From Humulus lupulus (Eukaryota; Streptophyta; Magnoliopsida; Rosales; Cannabaceae), in the NCBI RefSeq assembly GCF_963169125.1, contig NC_084795.1, positions 145,303,766 through 145,367,765 of the forward strand: a stretch of 64,000 nt of DNA, given 5' to 3'. The notes under the pieces are model-generated. The model searched no databases. It was not told the origin of the DNA and saw nothing but the letters and a program-made list of their open reading frames with translations. A program made the position numbers and the translations under genes. Positions within the stretch are counted from its first letter, which is position 1, and the number at the start of each line of letters is the position of its first letter. This document shows, one piece after another, positions 1 to 10,431 of the stretch.

Positions 1-445
1 TCGATATGCCCATAGTACCTGCGGGAGCTGCTCAGGCGAAACTCCTTGGACTCGTCTAGCCTCTTTTAAGGCTCGCCTTGAGCATTTTGTTCACAGCTTC
101 GACCTGCCCATTAGCCTGGGGGTAGGCCACTGAGGAGAAACTCTTAATTATGCAGTGTCTTCCATAAAATTTGGTGAAGAGGTCGCTATCGAACTGGGTT
201 CCATTGTCTGATACGATCTTCTTTGGCAGTCCGAACCGGCAAACGATATTCTTAACCACAAAATCGAGGACTCTTTTCGACGTTATTGTTGCCAGGGGCT
301 CTGCTTCTGCCCATTTCGTGAAATACTCAATGGCCACGACTGCATAACAAACTCCTCCTTTTCCGTGGGCAGGGCTCCGATTAAATCAATTCCCCAGACT
401 GCGAACGGCCATGGGGACGAGATCATCTTCAACTCGACTGGTGGA
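1..445 (-). pseudogene. Tat integrase core, partial
   Basis: The minus-strand translation around 56-337 has the integrase core motifs VSDNGTQF (second catalytic Asp) and PQANGQVEAVN (catalytic Glu). The first Asp lies in a WGIDLIG-like stretch near 380-400 but in another frame, so at least one frameshift sits near 340. The C-terminal part is beyond base 1. In a live element this enzyme inserts the cDNA into host DNA; this copy is broken and cut by the window edge. Confidence 0.8.
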
Positions 446-447
446 GC

Positions 448-1320
448 TCAGGCGATCACAGCAAACTGTTGGCATTTGTCACACTTTCGAACGTAGGAAA
501 TTGAGTCCTTTGATAGAGTGGGCCAATAATATCCTTGCCTCAATATTTTTAAGGCCAGGTTTTGCCCCCCGGCGTGATCTCCACAAAAGCCTTCATGCAC
601 CTCCTGCAAAATGGTTTTAGCCTCCTCCGACAGAACGCATCGCAGAAGAGGCAGGGAAAGGCCACGCCGGTACAACATTCCGTCTATGATTGTATACCTT
701 GGAGCTTGATAGAGTATCTTCCTCGCTTCATTTTGCTCATCGGGTAACCTCCCTGTTGTAAGGTATTCGACTATGAGAGTCATCCAGGTCGGCCTGGTGT
801 CGATCATCTCGACCTCCCTTGTGATCTCCACCACGCTTGGTCTTTCCAAGTATTCCACCGGTATCAAGCTCAAGGTTTCGGCCTCCTTTGAGGTGGCGAG
901 TCTTCCTAGAGCATCAGCATTGGTGTTCTGCTCCTGAGGGATTTGCTCGATTAGGCTGTATTCAAATTTAGACAGCTCTGTCTTCACCTTGGCCAAATAG
1001 GCCGCCATCTTGGTTCCCCGCGCTTGGTATTCCCCTAATACTTGGTTTACCACGAGCTGGGAATCGTTGTAGCACTGGATGGCCCTGGCCTTCAACTCCT
1101 TTGCCACTCTAAGCCCAGCTAATAGAGCTTCGTATTCGGCCTCATTGTTGGACGCCTCGAATCTGAATCGTAACGCAGGGTGGAAACGATGCCCCTCTGG
1201 GGATATCAAAATGATTCCAGCTCCGGACCCGTTTTCGTTAGATGAACCATCCACAAAGACTCTCCACAAGGCCTACACCGATTCTCCCATAGGTTCCTCT
1301 TGGAATCCAGTGCATTCAGC
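448..1320 (-). pseudogene. Second (archaeal-type) RNase H plus integrase HHCC zinc finger
   Basis: The 273-residue open stretch begins with an RNase H fold carrying all acidic catalytic positions: D in FVDGSSNENG, E in NNEAEYEALL, D in YNDSQLV and D in NTNADALGRLA. It ends in the integrase N-terminal zinc-binding pattern (HEGFCGDHAGG, then CDKCQQF). An additional RNase H next to integrase is a known hallmark of the Tat lineage and is thought to have been acquired separately from the RT-linked RNase H. This is the best preserved part of the element; the downstream integrase core is out of frame. Confidence 0.85.
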
Positions 1321-1440
1321 CATGAAATCAGCCAGAGCTTGGCTTTTGATTGCTGTCCATGGTACGTACAATATTTCGAACTAGTTGAGCTCGATAGCCC
1401 ATTTCAAAAGACGTCTCGATGCCTCAGGTTTCTGGAGTAC

Positions 1441-2388
1441 CTACCTTAAAGGTTGATCGGTCATGACGTGGACTGAATGGGACTGGAAGTACGGCCTAAG
1501 CTTTCTGGAGGCTGTGATAAAGCAGAAAGCCATCTTTTCCATCAAAGGATACCGTGATTCAGCTCCGAGAAGTCTTTTGCTAATGTAATAGACTGGCTTT
1601 TGAACTCGGTCCTCTTCCCGGACCAGCACGGCACTAGCCGCATCTTCCATAACAGCTAAGTAAAGAAAAAGAGGCTCTCCTGCCGTTGGTTTAGACAACA
1701 CTAGCAGCTTGGCTAAATGTGTTTTTAGATCGAGCAAGGCTCGTTCGCCATTCAAACTTTTTGTTCCCCCGGAGCAGGTTATAGAATGGCAAACACTTGT
1801 TAGTAGACTTGGAAATAAACTGATTAAGGGCTGCCACCCTTCCTGTCAAACTCTGGACGTCTTTTCGTGACCTGTGAGGTGGCATTTCGAGCAGCGATCT
1901 GATTTTTTCAGGGTTCGCCTCTATCCCTCTAGTGTTGACAATGAACCCCAGAAATTTTCCTGATGCCACCCCAAAAGTACATTTTTGGGGATTCAGCCTC
2001 ATACCATACTTCCTTAGGATCTCAAAACACTCCCTCAGATCGGGAACATGGTTATCGACAGTTTTTTACTTGACCAACATGTCGTCAACATACACTTCCA
2101 TGTTTTTCCCGATCTGATTTGCGAACATTTTGTTAACCAAACTCTAATATGTAGCTCCTGTGTTCTTTAGCCCGAAGGGCATGACTTTATAACAATAGAC
2201 GTTAGTTGGAGTCATGAAGCTTGTATGCTCCTGTTCCGCAGGATTCATAGCAATCTGGTTGTAACCAGAATATGCATCCATGAAGGACATGAGCTCGTGT
2301 CCCACCGTGGTATCCACCAATTGGTCAATTCTTGGCAAGGGGAAGCAATCCTTGGGACATACTTTATTCAGATCAAAGAAGTCGATAT
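1441..2388 (-). pseudogene. Tat reverse transcriptase (palm and thumb) and first RNase H
   Basis: The minus strand encodes PLPRIDQL, the FMDAYSGYNQI palm motif, MPFGLKNTGATY, then a YVDD-type active-site region near 2080-2110, the thumb (GFIVNTRGIEANPEKI) and the connection and first RNase H segment (PLFLYLAVMEDAASAVLV). A TAG after GATY and a TAA soon after the active site interrupt the frame, and another shift lies near 1700-1750. The 5' part of RT lies on the other side of the solo LTR, at 4218 and above. Confidence 0.85.
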
Positions 2389-4217
2389 TGTTGGGTTTTA
2401 TGCCCTTATAAAACCATGTCGGACATGTAGCACGATTTCATATTATCAATAAAAGTAGTAGAAATCATTTAGTTTGACAACCGTGTTGCTTGCTTGTTTT
2501 ATTACATGATTATTGAAATAATATAAACATTTATAAAATCCCGAACATATGGATAGTTACAATTATAGTGACTAGGTCACAGTGGATTATAGTTGTAATT
2601 ATATGTTCAAAAGAACGAGTCCTAAGATTTGATCAGTGCATTGGATTTTCACTGATTAGGCAATCTACAATATGATCTACTTACACATTCAGGGTGTGAT
2701 GTCTTGTCCAAGGCATCGACCAAGTAGATAAGATCGGATGTATGTAGTTACATCGGACTAGGACCGATATTGATTATTGATTGATAAATAAGTATCGTTG
2801 TTATCAAATCTAATCAATGTCACAACGTTGACCATATGTTAAGTCGATCTTAATTCTGAGTGATAATATTCTGCTAATTATATTATTTAAATCTTTTGAC
2901 TTGTTCGTTACCAGCTTACCCTACGGTCTAGCTCATACTTACATCTTGGAGATTTATTAGTGTAATTGAGTGGGAGTATTATTCATAGATACGAAATCTA
3001 TAACTTCTGTATGAGAAGTGAAAAGATGGTTTCCTTAATTGCTTTGTTCAAAAGGTTAAATGATTGAGATCTCATTTCTGTGATTAAGTTCACGGAAATA
3101 TCATTTATAAGGAACTTATTGGGAGTTAAGGATAAAATACTGATGAGGGATAAAACGGTAATTTGCACCCAGCTCGTTAGTAAGTCATTGATAGAGGATT
3201 GACTGATTGTAATGGTTATAACAATGGATAAGGTATTTATGGTTTTGAAAATACGTTCTATGAATTCAAGAGTTCAATTCCGAGTCTATTGTGGAGTCAC
3301 GAGGAATTAATAAGGTAGTGAAATTATTCGTAAATAAATTCACGGTAACTTGTTAGAGCTTGATTTCATGGATCCATGGTCCCCGCATCACCTTTGAGTA
3401 AATCATCTAGAATGTCTCAATTAATTGATTTAATTATCAATTAGGATTTTTAAAGTTGACTAGGTCAATTTTGGAAAATTTACAGAGATATGAGATTTAG
3501 AGAATAAAAGAAAATCTTTGGGTAAATTTATTAATTTTGATAAATTGGTATCAATATAAATAAATAATATTAAATCAAGTTTCAAATTACAATTAGTTAA
3601 TTTGAATAAGGATTTAATTAATTAATTAAAAAATACATAAATAAAAGGTTTTGAATTTAGGCCCAGTTGGGATTTAAATTCAAAATAAAGAGATTGGGCC
3701 CAAGTCCATTTATGGCAGCCCAAGGCTTTTATTTTTGTTTATTATTTTTAATTAATTTAAATTTAAATAAATCCCATTAAGTTGCCTATGTAAGGAATAT
3801 GATATCTAGGGTTTTTATAAGAAAGTGAGTTTTCAGTTGATTGGTAAGTGAAAACCTAGACAGTCTAACCTTTCTTGGCCACTCTCTTCTTCTTATTCTC
3901 TTCAAGATATCTATCTCATGTGTTGAGAACCAGCCCACACTAGTTCTAGGTTGATCAAAGGCTTGGTGAGGAAGACTGTGTTGCTGATCTTGTTCAATCT
4001 CTTGATAATACTCTGCTACAGAAAGGAATCAAGGGTTAGAGAGATTGAAGGATGGAGTTGTTCTAGTTCCGCTGCGTAATGTAAGTTTTTACTTTACTTT
4101 GTATTTGTATCAATTTCATAGGAGCATGTTCTAGGAATTTGCATGTTTGTTTGATAATATGTAAATTGCATGAAAATAAATAAAGATTCTGCAATCCTGC
4201 AATGAGTTTTTCCAACA
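2389..4217 (+). mobile_element. Ty1/copia solo LTR inserted in the Tat RT
   Basis: The 1829-bp segment begins TGTTGGGTTTTATGCCC and ends TTTTTCCAACA, the same ends as the copia LTR at 35286-38017, and the two align over most of their length. It is flanked by gatat on the left and gatac on the right, a 5-bp target duplication with one change. Removing the insert and one copy restores the RT reading direction across the junction (VPKPNGKW before, CID FFDLNKVCPKD after). No internal copia sequence remains, so it arose by LTR-LTR recombination. It is more diverged from the 35286 LTR than that LTR is from its 5' partner at 9089. Confidence 0.93.
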
Positions 4218-5255
4218 GATACAGGTCTACCACTTTCCGTTAGGTTTTGGAACCAAAACAGGATTGGCGACCCAGATCGAGTATTTTGCTTCGCGAATAA
4301 AGCCACATTTTAAAAGTCGAGCTACTTCCTCTTCCAGGGTCGCAGCTCGGGTCGTGCCCAAACGCCTCTATTTCTGAGACTTTGCAGGCATGCTTTTGTC
4401 CAAGTTAAGGGTATGCATGATGATGCTCAGGCTTATCCCTACCATGTCTTCATGAGCCCAGGCAAAAACGTCTAGATTTTCTTGCAGAAATTTCAGCAGC
4501 TCCGCCTTTCTCTCGCCGCTAAGGTTTTTCCCGAGCCTAACCACCCTCGAAGGGTCTTTAGGATTGATGTTGACCTCTTCGAGCTCTTCGATAGCCTGGA
4601 GCTCGGATCTATCTTTGCCTATTCTTAGGTCAATATCATCACTCAGGATTGTACCTACGCCATTGGCTTGCTGAGATTCTTCTATCGCAAGGCTATCCCT
4701 CACTTCTTGGGATTCCTTGTTCCCGTCTTGGATGGCCATCATCTGCTGCCCGGGTTGTGACTTTCCCTTCATGGAAATGCTATAGCATTCCCTGGCAGTA
4801 AGCCGATCGCCTCGGACCGTACATATCCCCGTAGAAGAGGGGAATTTGACTACGAGGTGGCGGATAGAAGTTATGGCTTTGAATGCCATCAGCGTAGGCC
4901 GACCCAAAATTACATTGTACGCGGTGGGACAATCGATGACCACAAACTCAAGGAGCTTGGAAACAGTTCGGGGTCCCTCACCCAAGGTTATTACTAACTC
5001 GATTGTTCCTATTGCTGCCGACCCTTCGCCAGAAAACCTGTACAACATCATGGAGGTGGCCTTCAGCTCGGTTACAGACAACCCCATTTTTTCTAGTGTG
5101 GACCGATACAACAGGTTCACCGAGCTTCCATTATCAACTAGTATCCTTCTAACTCTCCGATTGGCGAGCTGGGCGGTTATGACTAGAGGATCATTATGCG
5201 AGAACTGGACATGACTAGCATCTTTTTTAGTAAAACTGATTGGTTGTCTCTCCAA
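4218..5255 (-). pseudogene. Tat aspartic protease and N-terminal RT
   Basis: On the minus strand the segment from 5255 to 4368 carries the retroviral-type aspartic protease motif ILVDNGSSVNLL, followed by VILGRPTLMAF, then a linker and the start of RT (VFAWAHEDM). A TAG stop at about 4368 interrupts the frame; beyond it the RT continues through VPKPNGKW to the insertion point at 4217, with another TAG after that tryptophan. Protease releases gag and pol products in live elements. The frame is otherwise continuous for about 295 residues. Confidence 0.85.
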
Positions 5256-5261
5256 TCGCTG

Positions 5262-5895
5262 CTATTTAGGCAGATGTTGCTCCGGGATAAACTCAACTCC
5301 ATTATGAGACCTCAGTTCATTGATGTATCTCTTATGGGCACCTCTGCTCGTGCCTTCCAAATGAGGGCCTCCGGAGATGGTGGTCATTTCTCCCCCCTCT
5401 ATGGGAGAAGGGGTATCCTGATTTACCCGAGCCCCGAGCTGGTTCATACGAGCCTCTGAAGCTTGTTGAGTGTTTTGCCCAGCGAGTTGACTGGAAGAGA
5501 CTCGATTTCGTGCATACTGGGCCAAGGGCCCAGCCCTGATGAGCGTCTCGACCTCATCCTTCAAATGCCTGCAATCGTCTGTGTTGTGACCAATGTCATT
5601 GTGGAATCGAAAAAATTTGGAAGGGTCCCTTTTTGCCCTTTGATTTTTCAAGGGCTCCAGCTTTTTCCATGGAAGGCGAGCAGAATTTGCCAGAAAAATA
5701 CACTCTCTAGTATCTGTGAGGTTAGCATAAGTCGCGTAGACTGGTTTGAACTTCTCCACGGGCTTGTTTTTCTTAGGACCATTCTGGCCGCCCTCTCCAT
5801 TTCCCTTTCTCTTGCTTCCTCCCCCCTGGTTATTATGGGGAACGATTTGAGTCGTAGTTACGACGTCTGTTTTCGCTCCAGCGGACTAGTTAATG
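5262..5895 (-). pseudogene. Tat gag C-terminal portion
   Basis: The minus-strand frame reads from about 5890 (lysine- and glycine-rich linker GGGSKRKGNG) through KFFRFHNDIGHNTDDCRHLKDEVE, the single zinc-knuckle-like Cys/His segment typical of Tat gag, to HLPK. There it meets an in-frame TAG and continues in the same frame as the protease (QRLERQPI). Gag and protease were therefore one polyprotein in the ancestor. Upstream of about 5890 the frame is lost at the junction with another element, so the capsid part is missing. Confidence 0.8.
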
Positions 5896-6780
5896 TTGTT
5901 GGGTCAAGTGAACTGGTTTCGGGATAGAACGTCGATGATACCGAATTAAGACCCTACAGTATTTTAAATTTTGGAATGGATCTAAAGAACGAAAAAGAAC
6001 AGAGTGGGAATCTGGAATTATCAGCTGATTGCAAGTGGAATGGCAGTCTGAAAGTTTATCAGATATCTTAAAGAATTAAGCGCTGAGTAGGCGAATACTT
6101 GAGGAATTAAGGGAAGTGTAATCCCTGGTAAGTTAGTCGTGGTGGCGGTTGCTGGTGTCTTGCTAATGTAACACGACATAGGGCTTGGTAAGAGGTGAAA
6201 GATAATGAATACTATAGTTTGGATTTAGTTCAGAGAGAAAGCCAAAGAGGTCGTTGAAACTTCTTAAGGCAGGGGTGTCTGTCTATTTGAGAGAATAAAG
6301 AGCTGGTAAATTGTTAAGTTATGAGGAAATAAAATTCCGGAAGGAAAGAGCTGCGTCTCTGCGTAATAACAGACGAGGATCTGTAAGGTGTTCAGAGGAC
6401 GAAGGGAAAGTTCTGACTCTTAATTCAGCCTAAAATTCTAAAGTTGTACTAAGTGTTAGGCCAGCGGGGCCTACAAGCTGATCCCACCTAGTAGAGGTGA
6501 TGACGTTTGAGTATCTATGGAATCAGGAATAAAACAATGAATTGGTCATTGTAATCTAGGCAGACCCTGGGCTTCGGCAGGGTTGCGGTGTTAGCAAGAA
6601 GCTATCGAGAACTTGGCTATTAGACAAAATCTTGAGGGGCAAGATTGTTACTCTTGTGAGAGTGTCATTGGAAAGTAAAGTAAAGGCGGTGGGCCTTGGA
6701 AATTATGGTCAGAGTTGCGGTTTACTGACTGATGTGTTGGATAAATTTCGAGGACGAAATTCTTATGAGGAGGGGATAGT
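5896..6780 (+). mobile_element. Non-coding 3' tail and polypurine tract of a Tekay-related element
   Basis: No reading frame of note is present. The right end (about 6748-6778) has the string ATTTCGAGGACGAAATTCTT followed by AGGAGGGGA, the same tract that precedes the 3' LTR of the Tekay element at 32290. This marks the segment as internal sequence just upstream of a 3' LTR. Unlike that element there is no integrase or chromodomain frame before it. Short words resemble the equivalent tail of the coding-poor element (reverse strand near 23053-23200), so it may belong to a similar non-autonomous family. The left boundary with Tat gag is approximate. Confidence 0.55.
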
Positions 6781-9088
6781 TGTAACGACCCAATTTCGCT
6801 ATTAAGGCTTAAGGGCCTTGATTAGCGTGCCAGGAGGGCATGATGGGATTTATGTGTGATTTGATGAGTTAAATGCATGGTTATGATTTAAAGCGTGTTA
6901 TGTGACTATTTGATTACTTAAGATGCATGACTATGTATATTAGTATGCATGTAGGCCCGGATCGTGTTAGAAGGGCATAACTGTAATTTTGGCCATGTTG
7001 GGCATAACTGCATTGATATGTGATAATTGTATTCCGTGATTTGTACCACGTGAGTGTGGTGTTATTATTGTGATGCACGTGCCGATGCGGTCCTAGAGAG
7101 CAAATTAACTTAAGAGTCACAACGGGATTTTGTACCCGGCTCGGGAGGAGCCTAGGGGTACCTCGGGAATTTTATGGTTAAGTAGAGAATTAGCGGTTAA
7201 TGGTTATTGGTGAATTAGTAACTTGGGTAACCATTAGTTACTGCTGTGGGTAACAAGTTTAGTTGGAAAATGGTAGAATTGAAATATTAGTGAAAGGACT
7301 AGAGTACCCTTGAGGAATTAGTTGAGAAAGGATCATTTGGAGGGGTAGCATGGTCATTTGGCAAGGGTAATAGGCAATTCTCAGCTGGGTTTTAGTGGGT
7401 CACGGTTTGGGTATTTAGGGTCATTTGATGCCTTGATAAAATTGGAAGAGAAGAAGAAGAAAGGAGAAGAGGTGTAGATAGGGCTGAAGTTTTGAGCCCT
7501 AGGAGGAGATTCAAAGGGATTTGAGGAACCAAAAACCAGATTCGAGCTAGGACTACTCAAGGTAAGATTTATATCCTGTTGTTTCTTGGGTTCAAGGTTG
7601 ATTTCTCAAAGTTTTAGTGTGGAATTTAAAGATAGGATGGTTGGTTTAAAGTTTGAGGAATTTGAAACTCTAGATGAGATTTTTAAGTGTGATTGTGTTT
7701 TGATCTTGATACTAATGTTGTGATTATTAATTGGTTTTGAATTGGGAGCTTTGGGATGGCTTAAGGTGAGGTTTTAAGCTTGAAAATTGTGGGTTTTTCT
7801 GGGTTCGAAGAGTCGGGCCGCGGCATGGTTCTGGGAGGGCCGCGGCCCTTGAAGGCTAAGATGCGCTGAGGATGGAGGGCAGGCCGCGGCATGGTCCTTG
7901 TAGGGCCACGGCCCTTACCTGTTTCTGGGCATTTTGTGGCCCTGTTTGAGGGCCATGCCGCGGCATGGTTGGGCCATGCCGTGGCGCTTAAGGGATTTTG
8001 GGATTTTGAGCTTTTGGGCTTGGGAATTTAACCTAGGGTGCTCGGGGTTGAGTCTTTTACCATGTTTGGTGAAGTTCAACGTTCCGAGTACTAGAACTTG
8101 GCCTGGAGGCTCATTTAAGGTTGTTAAATGTGTCTTATGTGTGTTGTGACTAGGATTTCGGAGAGGCTCGTGCTAGAGGACCGTGCTCGTGGCCGTGGTT
8201 CATCGGAAAGCTCGGGATACAGGTAAGAAAACTATAACACCCGTAGGATAGGGCATGGGCCCATAGTGTGATTGCGGGGCACGGCCCTATATTGCATGTT
8301 GCATGATGAAATGATTGCCGGGCATGGCCCTCTATTGCATTACATGTTAGGGTGCAGATTTAAATGAATTGATATTTGTTTGAATGCTGTTTGATTTATG
8401 CTATATATGATTATAGTGAATTGAACGGCTATGGCCGAGGGCGGCAAGGCCGAGAACGGCAGCGGGGCCGGAAGTAACACCTAGCACATGGGATGCTATG
8501 GTCAGGGCAGGGCCCGGGACCCACAGGATATGTGTGAGATCCTGCGGTGAAGACCGAGACCCCAGGCTTCGGTAAGGCTTCGGGGACGGCATGGCCGTGT
8601 TTGCTTAGTCTAATGGTTGACTTGTTTATGTGTGGATTATCTGTTATGATAAATTGTATAAATTGCTTATGTTATGTTCTGCATGAGTTTTCTTGCTGGG
8701 CTTCGGCTCACGGGTGCTCCGTGTTGCAGGTAGGGCAAAGACTGAGTCAACCAACCATGAGTACGGAGAGCGTGAAGCGACGCGTACATGTTTGGCCTGC
8801 CCGACTGCTTTGGTTGGGGGTTTATTCGAAAATGGCTGTAATAATCTATGGTTTTTTGTACTGATCAACTGTAAACTTATTTCAAGATGTAAATAGTTTT
8901 CAAACCCTATTTTGGGATCCCAATTGTTTAATACTAGAAGTTTTATTGAGTCAACGCATTTTCAAAGATTACAGCCTTAACTTTTTATTAGTCACACTTT
9001 TGTTTCAAAACCTCGGTTAGCGAGTTCATTGCACTGTTTTGGCTTAAAAACTCACTTAGTAACGGCTCTAAGGAAGTAGGGCGTTACA
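6781..9088 (+). repeat. 3' LTR of a Tekay-related gypsy element
   Basis: The 2308-bp LTR runs from TGTAACGACC to GGGCGTTACA, with the inverted ends TGTAAC/GTTACA. It follows the polypurine tract directly. It shares its layout with the LTRs at 15855 and 32290: an early GTACC/GGAGGAGCC block, a GC-rich island with repeated GCCGCGGC words (about 7815-7990), a conserved 69-nt block at 8154-8222 ending in CAG/GTAAGAAA, and a TTCGGCTCACGGGTGC block near 8700. Its right flank is mid-LTR copia sequence, so it was inserted in the copia 5' LTR. The left target duplication is not available because the left part is lost. Confidence 0.9.
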
Positions 9089-10416
9089 CTTACCCTACAG
9101 ACTAGCCCATACTTACATCTTGGGAACTCGGTAGTATAATTGAGTGGGAGTGTTAATCATAGATATGAACATCTATAGCTTCTGATGAAGAAGTTAAACG
9201 ATGGTTTCCTTTTAGTTTGGTTCAAGGTGTTAAATGATAGAGATCTCATTTCAGTAATTAAATTAGTTTACTGAAATATCATTTACAAGGAACTAAGTAT
9301 TTTAAGGATAAAATACAATGAGGGGTAAAACGATATTTTAGTCCTATCCCATTGTAGAACATCTATAGAGGATTGAGTGACAATTATGGTTGTAACAATG
9401 GATAATTAATAGTGTGTCTATATTTGTTATAGAGCGTTCTATGAATTCAAGAGTGCAATTCCGAGTCTTTAGTGGAGTCACGAGGAATTAATAAGTTTGT
9501 AAATTTATTTGTTAGATTTATAATAACTTATTGGAGCTTGATTTCATAGGCCCATGGTCCCCATTGTACCTTGGATAAAATCATCTAGATAGTCTCAATT
9601 AATTGATTTAATTATCAATTAGAATTATCAAAGTTGACCAGGTCAATTTTGGATAGTTTCACATAGTTATGTAATTTTGAGAAGAAAAGAGAAATTATGG
9701 CAGATTTATTAATTAAGATAAATTGGTATCTAAATTAATAAATAAGTTTAAATAAAGGTTCAAATTATAAATAATTAATTTGATAAAGGATTCAAATAAT
9801 TATTTAATTAATTAAATCAATAGAAAATAATACAGGCCTTGATTTTAAGTCCAATGGGCTTATAATCAAATGAGAAATTTCACGAGCCTAAAGCCCATGA
9901 TAATTTCGACCTAGGGCTTTAAATTGACTATTATTTTATTGATTTTTTAATTAAATTAAATGGCCTAATTGAGTCTATAAAATGAGTGCTTAGAGAGAAA
10001 TCAAGATAGACCACAGATAAGTTTAATCACTGGTTTTCTGATAGTTTTAGATTCTCTCTAAACACAAGTCCTTTTCTAAGCCTCTTTGTTATTTTCTCTT
10101 CTTCTCTCTGTATCGATCTCATGTGTTGAGAATTGTTCACACTAGTCTAGGTGATTCTAAGGATACATTGGAAGACTATGAAGAAATTAGAAGAACGGTT
10201 CAGTTTCTTGATAATACTCTGCAACAAAAAGGATACAAGAGTTAGAGAAACTGAAGGAAGGACTCTTTCATTCTGTTGCGTATACTGTAAGTATTCTTAT
10301 CTTTGTTTCTCTTTGAATTCAATTTTAGAAACATGTTCTAGGTTATCGCATATTAATTTGTTTAATATTAGATCTACATGAAAATAAACAAAAATCCTGA
10401 TAAGTTTTTCCCAACA
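9089..10416 (+). repeat. Copia 5' LTR, lacking its first ~526 bp
   Basis: The sequence aligns closely with 35812 to 38017 of the 3' LTR once the insert at 36748 is removed, and ends with the same TTTTTCCCAACA. The first ~526 bp of the LTR (the part equivalent to 35286-35811) is absent because a Tekay-related LTR abuts at 9088. A pyrimidine-rich CTTCTTCTCTC region occurs near 10090-10110, as in the other copies. Confidence 0.88.
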
Positions 10417-10418
10417 AC

Positions 10419-10431
10419 TGGCCTCAGAGCC
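10419..10431 (+). other. Copia primer-binding site, degenerate
   Basis: TGGCCTCAGAGCC starts two bases after the LTR end and matches the common plant initiator-Met tRNA site TGGTATCAGAGCC except for two adjacent bases. This would prime minus-strand cDNA. The two changes suggest decay or a variant primer. Confidence 0.65.

Larger units (their letters stand above)
1..5895 (-). mobile_element. Broken Tat-lineage Ty3/gypsy retrotransposon, continuing off the left edge
   Basis: Read on the minus strand the order is gag, protease, RT, RNase H, a second RNase H, integrase, which is the Tat order. The second RNase H between the RT-linked RNase H and the integrase is diagnostic of this lineage. The frame has several in-frame stops and shifts, so the copy is dead. 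It is split inside RT by a copia solo LTR (2389-4217). The gag side ends at about 5895, where the frame is lost and unrelated plus-strand retrotransposon sequence begins; the 5' LTR is absent. No LTR of this copy lies in the window. Confidence 0.88.

Noticed and set aside
1079..1384. Plus-strand open stretch of 101 codons
   Set aside because: It is the complement of the well-supported minus-strand RNase H of the Tat element.
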